Positions 35,880 through 46,569 of a stretch of DNA of 64,000 nt are shown piece after piece. The stretch comes from Limimaricola variabilis. GTDB taxonomy: Bacteria; Pseudomonadota; Alphaproteobacteria; Rhodobacterales; Rhodobacteraceae. Below the pieces are notes generated by a model that searched no databases, was not told the DNA's origin, and saw only the letters and a program-made list of their open reading frames with translations. The position numbers and the translations under genes were made by a program. Positions within the stretch are counted from its first letter, which is position 1. Every line of letters begins with the position of its first letter. The stretch is taken from contig NZ_JACIBX010000003.1 of assembly GCF_014195545.1 (NCBI RefSeq), positions 1-64,000 on the forward strand, written 5' to 3'.

Positions 35880-35997
35880 AAGGGGCCTCCATCGGGGGTT
35901 TGCCGGAAACTGTGTCCCGCGCCCCCGCTTCATGCAAGTCCGCCCTCGCGGAACCCCTGCCCCGCTGCCCGGTTTCGCAATCACAGGAGGTCCCGAC

Positions 35998-36198
35998 ATG
36001 ATCGAACCGACCAAATCCGTGTTGCCCGAAACCGAGGCGCGCACCCCCGACGATCCCGACGCACCGATGAACCCGCAGCAGGCGACGATCCTGCGCGACC
36101 TGTGCGAGAAGACCGGCGAGGAGTTCGACACCGCGCTCACCGAGGCACAGGCCGACGAGCGGATCGCCGCGCTGCGCGAGAGGCGCGACGAGCGATAG
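35998..36198 (+). CDS. DUF3072 family small protein
   Basis: The 66-aa acidic protein contains APMNPQQATILRDLCEKTGEEFD and ends LTEAQADERIAALRER, the DUF3072 pattern. No function is known for the family. ATG 35998 follows AGGAGG seven bases upstream. It precedes the malic enzyme gene in the same direction, but with 65 bases between them. Confidence 0.85.
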   Translation: MIEPTKSVLPETEARTPDDPDAPMNPQQATILRDLCEKTGEEFDTALTEAQADERIAALRERRDER

Positions 36199-36263
36199 GG
36201 CTTTCGCGCCCCCGAAGAAAAGGTTTAATGCTGAACCATTCCGTTTTGGGGAGAGACGACGCG

Positions 36264-38564
36264 ATGGCCGAAAGCAGTGACGACACCGCCCGCGGGGGCT
36301 CCGACGGGCTGCGGCAGGCCGCGCTCGACTATCATCGGCTGCCCAAGCCCGGAAAGCTGGAGATCCGCGCCACCAAGCCGCTGGCCAATGGCCGCGACCT
36401 GAGCCGCGCCTATTCCCCCGGCGTCGCCGAGGCCTGCCTCGAGATCAAGGCCGAGCCGGACACGGCGCGCGACTACACCTCGCGCGGCAATCTGGTCGCC
36501 GTGGTCACCAACGGCACCGCCGTCCTGGGTCTGGGCAATATCGGCGCGCTGGCCTCCAAGCCGGTGATGGAGGGCAAGGCGGTCCTGTTCAAGAAGTTCG
36601 CCAATATCGACTGCTTCGACATCGAACTCGACGAAAGCGACCCCGAGAAGCTCGCCGACATCGTGTGCGCCCTCGAGCCGACCTTCGGCGCGATCAATCT
36701 CGAGGACATCAAGGCCCCCGACTGCTTCGTCGTCGAGAAGATCTGCCGCGAGCGGATGAACATCCCCGTCTTCCATGACGACCAGCACGGCACCGCGATC
36801 GTCGTCGGCGCCGCCGCCACCAACGCGCTGCGGGTGGCCGGCAAGTCGTTCGAGGAGATCAAGGTCGTCTCGACCGGCGGAGGTGCCGCGGGCATCGCCT
36901 GCCTCGACATGCTGATCAAGCTCGGCGTGAAGCGCGAAAACGTGTTCCTGTGCGATCTCGCCGGCCTCGTCCATGAGGGCCGCGAAGAGGACATGACCCC
37001 CCAGAAGGCCGCCTATGCCCAGCGGGGCGGGCCGCGCGGCCTTGGCGACGTGATCGACGGCGCCGACCTGTTCCTCGGCCTGTCAGGCCCCGGCGTGCTC
37101 AAGCCCGAGATGGTCGAAAGGATGGCCGACCGCCCGATCATCTTCGCGCTCGCCAACCCGACGCCCGAGATCATGCCCGACCTCGCCCGCGAGGTGAAAC
37201 CGGGCGCGATCATCGCCACCGGCCGGTCGGACTTCCCGAACCAGGTCAACAACGTGCTGTGCTTCCCCTTCATCTTCCGGGGCGCGCTCGATGTCGGCGC
37301 GACGACGATCAACGACGAGATGAAGATCGCCTGCGTCGAGGGCATCGCAGCGTTGGCGCGCGCCACCACCTCGGCCGAGGCGGCGGCCGCCTACAGTGGC
37401 GAGCAGCTCACCTTCGGCGCCGATTACCTGATCCCCAAGCCCTTCGATCCCCGGCTGATGGGCGTCGTGGCCTCGGCCGTGGCCAAGGCCGCGATGGAGA
37501 CCGGCGTCGCGGCGCGCCCGATCGCCGACATGAAGGGCTACAAGGAACGGCTCGACAGCTCGGTGTTCAAATCGGCGCTGCTGATGCGCCCGGTCTTCGA
37601 CGCGGCCCGCGAGGCGGCGCGCAAGATCGTCTTCGCCGAGGGCGAGGACGAGCGCGTGCTGCGCGCCGCGCAGGCGATCATCGAGGAGACCACCGACACG
37701 CCGATCCTGATCGGACGCCCCGAGGTGATCGAGACCCGTTGCGAGCGCGCGGGCCTGACCATCCGGCCCGGCATGGACTTCGAGATCGTCAATCCCGAGA
37801 ACGACCCCCGCTACCGCGACTACTGGGGCACCTATCACGAGATCATGGCCCGCAAGGGCGTGACCCCCGATCTGGCCAAGGCGATCATGCGGACCAACAC
37901 CACCGCGATCGGCGCGGTGATGGTGCATCGCGGCGAGGCCGACAGCCTGATCTGCGGCACCTTCGGCCAGTATCTGTGGCACCTCAACTATATCGAGCAG
38001 GTGCTCGGCACCGCCGATCTGCGCCCGGTCGGCGCGCTGTCGCTGATGATCCTCGAGGACGGGCCGCTGTTCATCGCCGACACGCAGGTCCATGCCGAGC
38101 CGACGCCCGAGCAGATCGCCGAGACGGTCGAGGGCTGCGCCCGGCATATCCGCCGCTTCGGCCTCGCGCCGCAGATCGCGCTGTGCTCGCATTCGCAGTT
38201 CGGCAATCTCGACATCGGCACCGGGCGCCGGATGCGCGCCGCGCTGGAGGTTCTCGACGCGAGCCCGCGCGATTTCGCCTATGAGGGCGAGATGCATGTC
38301 GATGCCGCGCTCGACCCGGTGCTGCGGGAGCGGATCTTCCCCGGCGCACGGCTCAACGGCGCGGCCAACTGTCTGGTCTTCGCCAACACCGACGCGGCGT
38401 CGGGCGTGCGCAACATCCTCAAGATGAAGGGCGCCGGGCTCGAGGTCGGGCCGATCCTGATGGGGATGGGCAACCGCGCCCATATCGTGACCCCCTCGAT
38501 CACCGCGCGCGGCCTTCTCAACATGTCGGCCATCGCCGGCACGCCGGTCGCGCATTACGGCTGA
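36264..38564 (+). CDS. maeB: NADP-dependent malic enzyme with phosphotransacetylase-like C-terminal domain
   Basis: The 766-aa protein decarboxylates malate to pyruvate and makes NADPH. The malic enzyme part (about 1-430) has [38 protein letters not shown], the metal site [11 protein letters not shown] and the nucleotide-binding [13 protein letters not shown]. The C-terminal part (about 440-766) is homologous to phosphotransacetylase ([23 protein letters not shown]), which in MaeB-type enzymes serves regulation and oligomerisation rather than catalysis. ATG 36264 follows GGGGAGAG; an ATG at 36228 is less well placed. The gene probably helps replenish pyruvate during growth on fatty or organic acids. 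Confidence 0.95.
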   Translation: MAESSDDTARGGSDGLRQAALDYHRLPKPGKLEIRATKPLANGRDLSRAYSPGVAEACLEIKAEPDTARDYTSRGNLVAVVTNGTAVLGLGNIGALASKPVMEGKAVLFKKFANIDCFDIELDESDPEKLADIVCALEPTFGAINLEDIKAPDCFVVEKICRERMNIPVFHDDQHGTAIVVGAAATNALRVAGKSFEEIKVVSTGGGAAGIACLDMLIKLGVKRENVFLCDLAGLVHEGREEDMTPQKAAYAQRGGPRGLGDVIDGADLFLGLSGPGVLKPEMVERMADRPIIFALANPTPEIMPDLAREVKPGAIIATGRSDFPNQVNNVLCFPFIFRGALDVGATTINDEMKIACVEGIAALARATTSAEAAAAYSGEQLTFGADYLIPKPFDPRLMGVVASAVAKAAMETGVAARPIADMKGYKERLDSSVFKSALLMRPVFDAAREAARKIVFAEGEDERVLRAAQAIIEETTDTPILIGRPEVIETRCERAGLTIRPGMDFEIVNPENDPRYRDYWGTYHEIMARKGVTPDLAKAIMRTNTTAIGAVMVHRGEADSLICGTFGQYLWHLNYIEQVLGTADLRPVGALSLMILEDGPLFIADTQVHAEPTPEQIAETVEGCARHIRRFGLAPQIALCSHSQFGNLDIGTGRRMRAALEVLDASPRDFAYEGEMHVDAALDPVLRERIFPGARLNGAANCLVFANTDAASGVRNILKMKGAGLEVGPILMGMGNRAHIVTPSITARGLLNMSAIAGTPVAHYG

Positions 38565-38572
38565 GATCCTGC

Positions 38573-38598
38573 GGGGAGGCACACGCCTCCCCCACTTT
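38573..38598 (+). terminator. Stem-loop terminator candidate after maeB
   Basis: GGGGAGGC (38573-38580) pairs with GCCTCCCC (38585-38592) over a four-base loop, nine bases after the stop. It is followed by CACTTTCC, so the T tract is short. Confidence 0.55.
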
Positions 38599-38717
38599 CC
38601 GCTCCGCCTATTCGGGCAATCCGCACCGTTTGCCCTGGATCGCGCCGGACTACGGTGCGTGACACTTGCCCGAAACCCTTGGGCAGGCGTAGGATTCCGT
38701 CCCGAGGGAGGACGGCC

Positions 38718-40628
38718 ATGACCTATGCGGAAGTTTATGAAAGCTGGCGCTCGGATCCCGAGGGCTTCTGGTTGCAGGCCGCGCGTGCCATCGACTGGCA
38801 CCGCTTCCCGAGCCAGGCGCTCTCGGAAGAGGCCGACCCGGTGCCGCTGTGGTTTCCCGACGGCATGGTCAATGGCTGTCACAACGCGCTCGACCGGCAC
38901 GTGGCCGAGGGCCGAACCCATGACATCGCGATCATCCATGACAGCCCCGTCACCGAGAGCCGGACCGAGATCACCTATGGCGAGCTTCTGGGTCGGGTCG
39001 CGCGGTTGGCAGGCGCGCTCAAGGCGCGCGGGGTGACCAAGGGCGACCGCGTCGTGATCTACATGCCGATGGTCCCCGAGGCGATCGAGGCGATGCTGGC
39101 CTGCGCCCGGATCGGCGCGATCCATTGCGTGGTCTTCGGCGGCTTCGCGGCGCGCGAACTCGCGGTGCGGATCGACGACTGCAAGCCCAAGGCGATCCTC
39201 GCCGGGTCCTGCGGGATCGAGCCGAACCGCGTGGTCGCCTACAAGCCGCTGCTGGATCAGGCGCTGCGCGAGGCCGACCACAAGCCGGAATTCTGCGTGA
39301 TCCTGCAGCGTCCGCAGGCGATGGCCGCGATCGAGCATGGCCGCGACATCGAATGGCACGATTTTCAGGAGGAGGCCGAACCGGCCGATTGCGTGCCGGT
39401 GGAGGCGAACCACCCGGCCTATATCCTCTATACCTCCGGCACGACCGGCAGGCCCAAGGGCGTGGTCCGCCCCACCGGCGGCCATCTCGTGGCGCTGCAC
39501 TGGACCATGAAGAACATCTACGCCACCGAGCCGGGCGAGGTGTTCTGGGCCGCATCCGATGTCGGCTGGGTCGTGGGCCACAGCTATATCTGCTACGCGC
39601 CGCTGATCCACGGCAACACGACGGTGGTCTATGAGGGCAAGCCCGTCGGCACGCCCGATGCCGGCGCCTTCTGGCGGGTGATCGCCCAGAACAAGGTGCG
39701 GACCTTCTTCACAGCGCCCACTGCGTTGCGCGCGATCAAGCGTGAGGATCCGGAGGGACGGATGGCGCGCGACCACGACCTTTCCGCGCTGCGCGCGATC
39801 TATCTTGCCGGGGAGCGGGCCGATCCCGACACGGTTGCCTGGGCGCGCGACGTGGCGCAGGTGCCGGTCTACGACCACTGGTGGCAGACCGAGACCGGCT
39901 ACACGATCACCGGCAACCCGGTCGGGATCGAGCCGCTGCCGGTGAAGGACGGCTCCTCGACGGTGCCGATGCCGGGCTACGACGTGCACATCCTCGACGA
40001 GGCGGGCCACGACCGGCCGCGCGGCGAGCTGGGCGCGGTGGCGATCCGCCTGCCGCTGCCGCCGGGCACGCTCACCGGGATCTGGGGCGACGAGGCACGG
40101 TTCCGCCGCAGCTATCTCTCGACCCATCCCGGCTACTACACCACCGGCGATGCCGGGATGATCGACGAGGATGGCTATGTCTCGATCCTCGCGCGGACCG
40201 ACGACGTGATCAACGTGGCCGGGCATCGCCTCTCGACCGGCGGGATGGAGGAGGTGCTGGCCGATCATCCCGACGTGGCCGAGTGCGCGGTGATCGGCGT
40301 GTCCGATCCGCTCAAGGGACAGCTGCCGATGGGCTTTCTCTGTCTGAACCGCAATTGCGGACGGCCGCCCGAGGATATCGTCGGCGAAGCGGTCGATCTG
40401 GTGCGGGAACGCGTCGGGCCGGTGGCCGCCTTCAAGCTGGCGGTGGTGGTCGAACGGCTGCCCAAGACCCGTTCGGGCAAGATCCTGCGCGCGACCATGG
40501 CCAAGATCGCCGATGGCGAGGATTTCGCGATGCCCGCGACGATCGACGACCCCACCATCCTCGACGAGCTGCGGGCCGCGATCGCGCCCTTGGGCTACGG
40601 CATGACCAAGACGGAGAAGACGGCGTGA
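38718..40628 (+). CDS. prpE: Propionyl-CoA synthetase-like acyl-CoA ligase
   Basis: The 636-aa AMP-forming enzyme activates a short-chain carboxylate, most likely propionate, with ATP and CoA. Motifs in order are YTSGTTGRPKGVV (P-loop, about 237-249), SDVGWVVGHSYICYAPL, YDHWWQTETGYTI, YYTTGDAG and the C-terminal AGHRLSTGGMEEVL with KTRSGKILR, whose Lys is the acetylation-regulated residue in the family. The start ATG 38718 sits just after GGGAGGACGG. The VGHSYICYAPL segment points to PrpE rather than acetyl-CoA synthetase. The gene's stop overlaps the next start (GTGA). Confidence 0.92.
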   Translation: MTYAEVYESWRSDPEGFWLQAARAIDWHRFPSQALSEEADPVPLWFPDGMVNGCHNALDRHVAEGRTHDIAIIHDSPVTESRTEITYGELLGRVARLAGALKARGVTKGDRVVIYMPMVPEAIEAMLACARIGAIHCVVFGGFAARELAVRIDDCKPKAILAGSCGIEPNRVVAYKPLLDQALREADHKPEFCVILQRPQAMAAIEHGRDIEWHDFQEEAEPADCVPVEANHPAYILYTSGTTGRPKGVVRPTGGHLVALHWTMKNIYATEPGEVFWAASDVGWVVGHSYICYAPLIHGNTTVVYEGKPVGTPDAGAFWRVIAQNKVRTFFTAPTALRAIKREDPEGRMARDHDLSALRAIYLAGERADPDTVAWARDVAQVPVYDHWWQTETGYTITGNPVGIEPLPVKDGSSTVPMPGYDVHILDEAGHDRPRGELGAVAIRLPLPPGTLTGIWGDEARFRRSYLSTHPGYYTTGDAGMIDEDGYVSILARTDDVINVAGHRLSTGGMEEVLADHPDVAECAVIGVSDPLKGQLPMGFLCLNRNCGRPPEDIVGEAVDLVRERVGPVAAFKLAVVVERLPKTRSGKILRATMAKIADGEDFAMPATIDDPTILDELRAAIAPLGYGMTKTEKTA

Positions 40629-41047
40629 CGGCCACATTCGGGCTGCTCAAGAGCCTGCACATCCTCGCGCTGGCGCTGGGCCTGGGCGGCGGCGTGGCCA
40701 ACGCCATCGCGGCACGTCTGGCCCGGTCGCGCCCCGAGGCGGCGCCAGCCTTCGGTGCATTGCAGAAGCGGATCGGCATGGTTTCGGTCGGGGCGCTGGT
40801 GGTGCTCTGGATCACCGGCCCCTGGATGGCCGGCCTGGTCTATGGCGCCGCGCTGCCGCTGTCCTTCTGGCTCAAGATGCTGGCGGTACTGGGGCTGACC
40901 GCGATGACGGTGCTGATGCAGGTCGAAGCGCGCCGCGCCGCCCGTGCGGCCCGCGCCCCGGATGCGGCGCGCATTGCCGGGCTGGGCGCCGGGGCCGGCC
41001 TGTTCTCGATCCTCGCGGTGATCCTCGCCGTGATCAGCTTCAACTAG
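40625..41047 (+). CDS. Small multi-pass membrane protein of unknown function
   Basis: The product is 140 aa starting at GTG 40625, which overlaps the prpE stop (GTGA). Four hydrophobic segments are visible: about 6-26 (LLKSLHILALALGLGGGVANA), 50-68, 76-96 and 120-138. The layout, a His in the first segment and a Gly-rich turn, resembles small integral membrane proteins annotated DUF2269-like, but I am not certain. Translational coupling to prpE suggests coexpression. Its stop shares CTAG with the convergent nadK stop. Confidence 0.7.
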   Translation: MTATFGLLKSLHILALALGLGGGVANAIAARLARSRPEAAPAFGALQKRIGMVSVGALVVLWITGPWMAGLVYGAALPLSFWLKMLAVLGLTAMTVLMQVEARRAARAARAPDAARIAGLGAGAGLFSILAVILAVISFN

Positions 41048-41808
41048 GCGAACTGCTCGCGGATCAGCCGCTCCTCGAGCCCGTGGCCGGGATCAAAGAG
41101 GATGCGGTGGCGCACCCGCGGCTCGGAGCGGATCTCGACCGCGACCACGTCGCGCACCAGCCGGCTGTCGGCATCGGCCATCACCGGCCGCTTCTCGGGC
41201 TCGAGCACTTCGAAGCGCACCGTGGCGCCGGTGGGCAGCAGCGCGCCGCGCCAGCGCCGGGGCCGGAACGGCGCGATGGCGGTGAGCGCGAGCACGTCGG
41301 CCCCGATCGGCAGGATCGGCCCGTAGGCGGAGTAGTTGTAGGCCGTCGACCCGGCCGGCGTCGCCACCAGCGCCCCGTCACAGACCAGCTCCTCGAGGCG
41401 CACCCGCCCGTCGACGATGACCCGCAGCTTGGCCGCCTGGGGCCCGGCGCGCAGCAGGCTGACCTCGTTGATACCCAAACCGCGCTGCACCTCGCCGGAG
41501 GCGGTCTCGGCCAGCATGGCGAGCGGGTTGATGATCGCCTCCTCTGCGGCGGCGACCCGCTCGGGCAGGTCGTCCTCGGAAAAGGCGTTCATCAGGAAGC
41601 CCACGGTGCCGCGGTTCATGCCATAGACCGGCAGGTCCAGCCCCTCGGTCGCGTGCAGCGTCTGCAGCATGAAGCCGTCGCCGCCCAGAGCCACCACGAC
41701 GTCGGCATCCGCGAGCGGGTGGTCGCCGTAGCGCAGCGCGAGCCGTTCGCGCGTCTCCTGCGCCACACCGGTCTCGCTGGCCAGAAAGGCGATGCGGTCG
41801 GTCCCCAA
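41044..41808 (-). CDS. nadK: NAD kinase
   Basis: The 254-aa enzyme phosphorylates NAD to NADP, which the malic enzyme upstream uses. It has the GGDGFML ATP-binding motif, NRGTVGFLMN and the active-site TPAGSTAYNYSAYGPILP. I chose TTG at 41808 because GGAGG lies eight bases upstream and the protein then begins GTDRIAFLASET, as family members do. An ATG at 41853 in the same frame would add 15 residues but has a poor ribosome-binding site. Confidence 0.93.
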   Translation of the reverse strand: MGTDRIAFLASETGVAQETRERLALRYGDHPLADADVVVALGGDGFMLQTLHATEGLDLPVYGMNRGTVGFLMNAFSEDDLPERVAAAEEAIINPLAMLAETASGEVQRGLGINEVSLLRAGPQAAKLRVIVDGRVRLEELVCDGALVATPAGSTAYNYSAYGPILPIGADVLALTAIAPFRPRRWRGALLPTGATVRFEVLEPEKRPVMADADSRLVRDVVAVEIRSEPRVRHRILFDPGHGLEERLIREQFA

Positions 41809-41947
41809 ATCCCTGTCCTCCCGGATGCTGCCGATAGGTTGTCGGCCAGCCATGACCGAAAGGCAAGCCGCGACGGTTTCGGGGCTTTTGACCCCCCTTC
41901 CCCTGCGCTAAGAGTGCCGCGACGCAACCCCGCACGAGGTGTCCGAG

Positions 41948-43243
41948 ATGAACGCATCCACCCGCGACGACGGCTTCTTCACCGAAACGCTCGCCAGCCG
42001 CGACCCCGAGATCGCCAAGGCGATCACCGACGAACTCGGCCGCCAGCGCCACGAGATCGAGCTGATCGCCAGCGAGAACATCGTCTCGGCCGCCGTGCTC
42101 GAGGCCCAGGGCTCGGTGCTCACCAACAAGTATGCCGAAGGCTATCCGGGGCGGCGCTACTACGGCGGCTGCGAGTTTGCCGACGTGGCCGAGAACCTCG
42201 CCATCGACCGCGCCAAGCAGCTGTTCTCCTGCGAATTCGCCAACGTGCAGCCGAACTCCGGCTCGCAGGCGAACCAGGGCGTGTTCCAGGCGCTGCTGCA
42301 GCCGGGCGACACCATCCTCGGGATGAGCCTCGACGCGGGCGGCCACCTGACCCACGGCGCCAAGCCGAACCAGTCGGGCAAGTGGTTCAACGCGGTCCAG
42401 TACGGCGTGCGCCAGCAGGACCAGCAGATCGACTACGACCGGATCCAGGAGCTCGCGACCGAGCACCAGCCGAAGATGATCATCGCCGGCGGCTCGGCCA
42501 TTCCGCGGATCATCGACTTCCCGCGCATGCGCGGGATCGCCGACAGCGTCGGTGCGTATCTGCTCGTCGACATGGCGCATTTCGCGGGCCTCGTGGCGGC
42601 GGGTCTCTACCCCTCCCCCTTCCCGCATGCGCATGTCGCCACCACCACCACGCACAAGACGCTGCGCGGCCCGCGCGGCGGCATGATCCTCACCAATGAC
42701 GAGGCGATCGCCAAGAAGGTCAACTCGGCGATCTTCCCGGGCATCCAGGGCGGTCCGCTGATGCATGTCATCGCCGGCAAGGCCGTGGCCTTCGGCGAGG
42801 CGCTGCGCCCCGAGTTCAAGACCTACCAGCAGCAGGTCGTGAAGAACGCCCAGGCGCTCGCCGACCAGCTGATGAAGGGTGGCCTCGACATCGTCACCGG
42901 CGGCACCGACAGCCACCTGATGCTCGTCGACCTGCGCCCCAAGGGCGTGAAGGGCAACGCGACCGAGGACGCGCTGGGCCGCGCCAACATCACCTGCAAC
43001 AAGAACGGCATCCCTTTCGACCCGGAGAAGCCGGCCGTGACCTCCGGTATCCGCCTCGGCTCGCCCGCGGGCACCACGCGCGGCTTCGGCGAGGCCGAGT
43101 TCCGGCAGATCGCCGACTGGATCGTCGAGGTGGTCGACGGGCTGGCGGCGAACGGCGCCGAGGGCAACGCGGAAGTCGAGGAGAAGGTGCGCGGCGAAGT
43201 CGAGGAGCTCTGCAAGCGCTTCCCGCTCTACCCCAACCTCTGA
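41948..43243 (+). CDS. glyA: Serine hydroxymethyltransferase
   Basis: The 431-aa PLP enzyme converts serine and tetrahydrofolate to glycine and methylenetetrahydrofolate. It shows [23 protein letters not shown], the PLP Lys in [14 protein letters not shown] and the C-terminal [14 protein letters not shown] 41948 has GAGG eight bases upstream; a GTG at 41939 is an alternative. It is divergent from nadK with about 140 bases between them. I saw no riboswitch-like element upstream. Confidence 0.97.
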   Translation: MNASTRDDGFFTETLASRDPEIAKAITDELGRQRHEIELIASENIVSAAVLEAQGSVLTNKYAEGYPGRRYYGGCEFADVAENLAIDRAKQLFSCEFANVQPNSGSQANQGVFQALLQPGDTILGMSLDAGGHLTHGAKPNQSGKWFNAVQYGVRQQDQQIDYDRIQELATEHQPKMIIAGGSAIPRIIDFPRMRGIADSVGAYLLVDMAHFAGLVAAGLYPSPFPHAHVATTTTHKTLRGPRGGMILTNDEAIAKKVNSAIFPGIQGGPLMHVIAGKAVAFGEALRPEFKTYQQQVVKNAQALADQLMKGGLDIVTGGTDSHLMLVDLRPKGVKGNATEDALGRANITCNKNGIPFDPEKPAVTSGIRLGSPAGTTRGFGEAEFRQIADWIVEVVDGLAANGAEGNAEVEEKVRGEVEELCKRFPLYPNL

Positions 43244-43259
43244 GAAGGTCGGCGCGGGG

Positions 43260-43634
43260 TCAGAGGACCTCGCGCCACAGCACCCAGGCGATCACCGCCG
43301 CGACGAGGATGGTGATCGCATGGCGCATCCTGCGCCGCCAGATCGCCCGGTGCAGCGCGTGGCGCAGCTCGTCGGGCTCCTCGGCCATCAGCCAGCTCTG
43401 CACGGTGACATAGGCCGCCTCCACCCGCTCCATGTCGATCGCCTCGGCGCGTCCGGGCATCCGGGCCACCGCTTCGGCGGCGGCGAGGAAACGGGCGCGC
43501 GACAGGATCTCGGGCGGCAGCACCGGTGCGGCGCGGTCGAGACGGTCGCCCAACGTGCGTCCGTCGACCCCGGCGCGGTCGGTGAGCAGCCGGGAAATCT
43601 CGCGCGTCCAGCCGGTTATCGTGGTGCGGTCCAT
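43260..43634 (-). CDS. Small C-terminally anchored protein of unknown function
   Basis: The 124-aa protein is mostly helical and charged for about 100 residues (MERVEAAYVTVQSWLMAEEPDELRHALHRAIWRRR), then has one hydrophobic segment at about 107-120 (AITILVAAVIAWVLW). That pattern fits a tail-anchored inner-membrane protein. I do not recognise a family. It ends 16 bases from glyA's stop, convergent with it, and is divergent from the hydrolase gene. Confidence 0.65.
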   Translation of the reverse strand: MDRTTITGWTREISRLLTDRAGVDGRTLGDRLDRAAPVLPPEILSRARFLAAAEAVARMPGRAEAIDMERVEAAYVTVQSWLMAEEPDELRHALHRAIWRRRMRHAITILVAAVIAWVLWREVL

Positions 43635-43720
43635 GCGACTTTGTTAGCGCCCCGGGCGGCGGCACTCAATGGCAGATGACGGGGCTGGCGCGCGCGGATG
43701 CAGGCGCTACAACATCCCCC

Positions 43721-44473
43721 ATGCTCAATACCATCCTCACCGGAGAGCCCTCCGACCGCCCGCCCCTCCTGATCGTCCATGGCCTGTTCGGCTCGGCCCG
43801 CAACTGGGGCGTCATCGCGCGCCGGTTGGGCGAGGACCGGCAGGTCATCTCGGTCGACATGCGCAACCACGGCGACAGCCACTGGACCGAGAGCCACGAC
43901 TATTTCGGCATGGCCGAGGATCTGGCCGAGGTGCTGGAGAGCCATGGCCGCGCCGACGTGCTCGGCCACTCGATGGGCGGCAAGGCGTCGATGGTGCTCG
44001 CCCTCACCCGGCCCGACCTCGTGCGTCGCCTGATCGTGGCCGACATCGCGCCGGTGTCCTACGGCCATGACCAGATCGACAATATCCGCCGCATGAAGCA
44101 GGTCGACCTTGAGCGGATCGGCAGCCGGTCCGAGGCGACCGAGATGCTGGGCGACGATTTGGAGGCCGCGACGGCGGCGTTCTTCCTGCAATCGCTCGAC
44201 CTCAAGGAAAAGCGCTGGAAGCTGAACCTCGACGTGCTGGAGCGCGACATGGAGACGATCCTCGGCTTTCCGGAGGTTGAGGGCCGCTTCGACGGCCCGG
44301 CGCTATTCCTGTCGGGGGCGAACTCCAACTATGTCGGCGAGGCGCGCCATGACGCGATCCACGCGCTGTTCGCGGACCCGTCCTTCGAGGTGATCGAGGG
44401 CGCCGGGCATTGGCTGCACGCGGAAAAGCCGCGCGAGGTCGAGGCGGCGGTCAGGGGCTTTCTGGAGGGGTGA
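43721..44473 (+). CDS. Alpha/beta-fold hydrolase (YbfF-like)
   Basis: The 250-aa protein has the alpha/beta-hydrolase oxyanion region LLIVHGLFGSARNWG, VDMRNHGDS, the nucleophile elbow LGHSMGGKASM and the catalytic His in GAGHWLHAEKP. The sequence pattern is that of the YbfF esterase group, which acts on small acyl esters or acyl-CoA, with the physiological substrate unsettled. ATG 43721 fits family length. It ends at a bidirectional terminator shared with lepA. Confidence 0.9.
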   Translation: MLNTILTGEPSDRPPLLIVHGLFGSARNWGVIARRLGEDRQVISVDMRNHGDSHWTESHDYFGMAEDLAEVLESHGRADVLGHSMGGKASMVLALTRPDLVRRLIVADIAPVSYGHDQIDNIRRMKQVDLERIGSRSEATEMLGDDLEAATAAFFLQSLDLKEKRWKLNLDVLERDMETILGFPEVEGRFDGPALFLSGANSNYVGEARHDAIHALFADPSFEVIEGAGHWLHAEKPREVEAAVRGFLEG

Positions 44474-44514
44474 GACGCGCCTCGCGTGGCAGTCACGTCC
44501 TTGCAACCAAAGAA

Positions 44515-44543
44515 AAACCTCCGGCCCTGGGGGCCGGAGGTTT
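44515..44543. terminator. Bidirectional terminator between the hydrolase gene and lepA
   Basis: AAACCTCCGGCC (44515-44526) pairs perfectly with GGCCGGAGGTTT (44532-44543) over a five-base loop. A-rich and T-rich flanks serve both directions: five As on the left act as a T run for lepA, and TTT lies on the right. Confidence 0.85.
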
Positions 44544-44563
44544 CGACAAATTTCTAGAATAGA

Positions 44564-46363
44564 TCAGCTGTCCATCTTCAAGGCGGAGATGAACGCCTCC
44601 TGCGGGATGTCAACCTTGCCGAACTGGCGCATCTTCTTCTTGCCCGCCTTCTGCTTGTCCAAGAGCTTGCGCTTCCGGGTCGCGTCGCCGCCATAGCACT
44701 TGGCAGTCACGTCCTTGCGCATCGCCGAGAGCGTCTCGCGGGCGATGACCTTGCCGCCGATCGCGGCCTGGATCGGGATCTTGAACATGTGGCGGGGGAT
44801 CAGCTCCTTGAGCTTCTCCACCATCGCCCGGCCCCGCGCCTCGGCGCGGTCGCGATGCACCATGATCGACAGCGCGTCGACCGGCTCGTCGTTGACGAGG
44901 ATCTGCATCTTGACGAGGTTGTCCTGCCGGTAGCCGGTGATCTGGTAGTCGAAGGAGGCGTAGCCCTTGGTCACCGATTTCAGCCGGTCGTAGAAGTCGA
45001 ACACCACCTCGTTGAGCGGCAGGTCATAGACCACTAAAGGGCGCGATCCGGCATAGGTCAGCTCCTCCTGGATGCCGCGCCGGTCCTGGCAGAGCTTGAG
45101 CACGTCGCCAAGGTAATCGTCCGGGACCATTATCGTCGCCTTGATCCGCGGCTCCTCCAGATGGTCGACATGGGTCAGGTCGGGCATGTCGGCCGGGTTG
45201 TGCAGCTCGATCATCGTGCCGTCGCGCATATGGACGTGATAGACGACCGAGGGCGCGGTGGTGATCAGGTCGATGCCGTATTCGCGGTCGATCCGGTCGC
45301 GGATCACCTCGAGGTGCAGCAGCCCGAGGAAGCCGCAGCGGAAGCCGAAGCCGAGCGCCGCCGAGGTCTCCATCTCGTAGGAGAAAGAGGCGTCGTTGAG
45401 CGCCAGCTTCTCGATCGCGTTGCGCAGGTCCTCGAACTCGGCCGAGTCGACCGGGAACAGGCCGCAGAACACCACCGGCACGGAGGGCGCGAAGCCCGGC
45501 AGCGGCTTATCCGCGCCCTTCTTCTCGTGGGTGATGGTGTCGCCGACCTTGGTATCGCGCACCTGCTTGATCGAGGCGGTGAGGAAGCCGATCTCGCCCG
45601 GCCCCAGCTCGTCGACGGGCAGCATCCCCGGCTTGAACACGCCGATCCGGTCGACCTGGTGGATCGTGCCGTTCTGCATGAACTTGATCCGGTCGTTCTT
45701 GCGCAGCACGCCGTCCATGATCCGCACCAGCACGACCACGCCGAGATAGAGGTCGTACCAGCTATCGACCAGCATCGCCTTGAGCGGCGCGTCGCGCTCG
45801 CCCTTGGGCGCGGGCAGGCGGTGGACGATCGCCTCGAGCGTTTCGCGGATGCCCTCGCCGGTCTTGGCCGAGACCAGCATCGCCTCGGAGGCGTCGATGC
45901 CGATCACGTCCTCGATCTGCTCCTTGACCCGGGCGGGCTCGGAGGCCGGCAGGTCGATCTTGTTGAGCACCGGGACGATCTCGTGATCCGCGTCGAGCGC
46001 GTGATAGACGTTTGCCAACGTCTGCGCCTCGACCCCTTGGGTCGAATCGACCACCAGCAGCGAGCCCTCGACCGCGCGCATCGAGCGGGAGACCTCGTAG
46101 GCGAAGTCGACGTGACCCGGCGTGTCGATCAGGTTGAGAACATAGGTCTCGCCGTTGAGCGCCTTGTAGTCGATGCGGACGGTCTGCGCCTTGATGGTGA
46201 TGCCGCGCTCGCGCTCGATATCCATGCTGTCGAGCAGCTGGGCCTTCATCTCGCGGTCCTGCACCGTCCCGGTCGACTGGATCAGCCGGTCGGCAAGCGT
46301 CGATTTACCGTGGTCGATATGGGCCACGATGGAGAAGTTGCGGATATGCGAAAGCTCGGTCAT
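44564..46363 (-). CDS. lepA: Translation elongation factor 4 (LepA)
   Basis: The 599-aa GTPase binds ribosomes and affects initiation and elongation under stress. The P-loop is AHIDHGKST (residues 14-22), followed by [26 protein letters not shown], the EF-G-like domains and the family's unique C-terminal domain ([24 protein letters not shown] near 500-525). ATG 46363 was chosen because family sequence begins there; the upstream open frame is not conserved. It terminates at the hairpin at 44515-44543. Confidence 0.98.
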   Translation of the reverse strand: MTELSHIRNFSIVAHIDHGKSTLADRLIQSTGTVQDREMKAQLLDSMDIERERGITIKAQTVRIDYKALNGETYVLNLIDTPGHVDFAYEVSRSMRAVEGSLLVVDSTQGVEAQTLANVYHALDADHEIVPVLNKIDLPASEPARVKEQIEDVIGIDASEAMLVSAKTGEGIRETLEAIVHRLPAPKGERDAPLKAMLVDSWYDLYLGVVVLVRIMDGVLRKNDRIKFMQNGTIHQVDRIGVFKPGMLPVDELGPGEIGFLTASIKQVRDTKVGDTITHEKKGADKPLPGFAPSVPVVFCGLFPVDSAEFEDLRNAIEKLALNDASFSYEMETSAALGFGFRCGFLGLLHLEVIRDRIDREYGIDLITTAPSVVYHVHMRDGTMIELHNPADMPDLTHVDHLEEPRIKATIMVPDDYLGDVLKLCQDRRGIQEELTYAGSRPLVVYDLPLNEVVFDFYDRLKSVTKGYASFDYQITGYRQDNLVKMQILVNDEPVDALSIMVHRDRAEARGRAMVEKLKELIPRHMFKIPIQAAIGGKVIARETLSAMRKDVTAKCYGGDATRKRKLLDKQKAGKKKMRQFGKVDIPQEAFISALKMDS

Positions 46364-46569
46364 GGCCCGCATATGAAGGGGTTCGGGGTTTCGGTCAATG
46401 GGGCGCGGGGTGGCTGCGGCGCGGCACGGCTCACGCCATCGTGAGGTACGCGCAAGCCCGCGCATGCGCGCCCCGATTGCCCATGGCCGCGGCTTGCGGC
46501 ATCTTGACGCCCGGCAGAGCAGCACCGCGATCCGGGACAACCCGGGCCGGTCTCACGGGGGATACGGGC

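Noticed and set aside
37083-40637. A 1184-codon open frame on the minus strand
   Set aside because: It lies opposite maeB and prpE, whose motifs are complete, and shows only the Asp/His/Gly-rich composition of an antisense frame.
41948-43243. Glycine or SAM riboswitch upstream of glyA
   Set aside because: The roughly 140-base gap to nadK shows no conserved riboswitch core that I can recognise.
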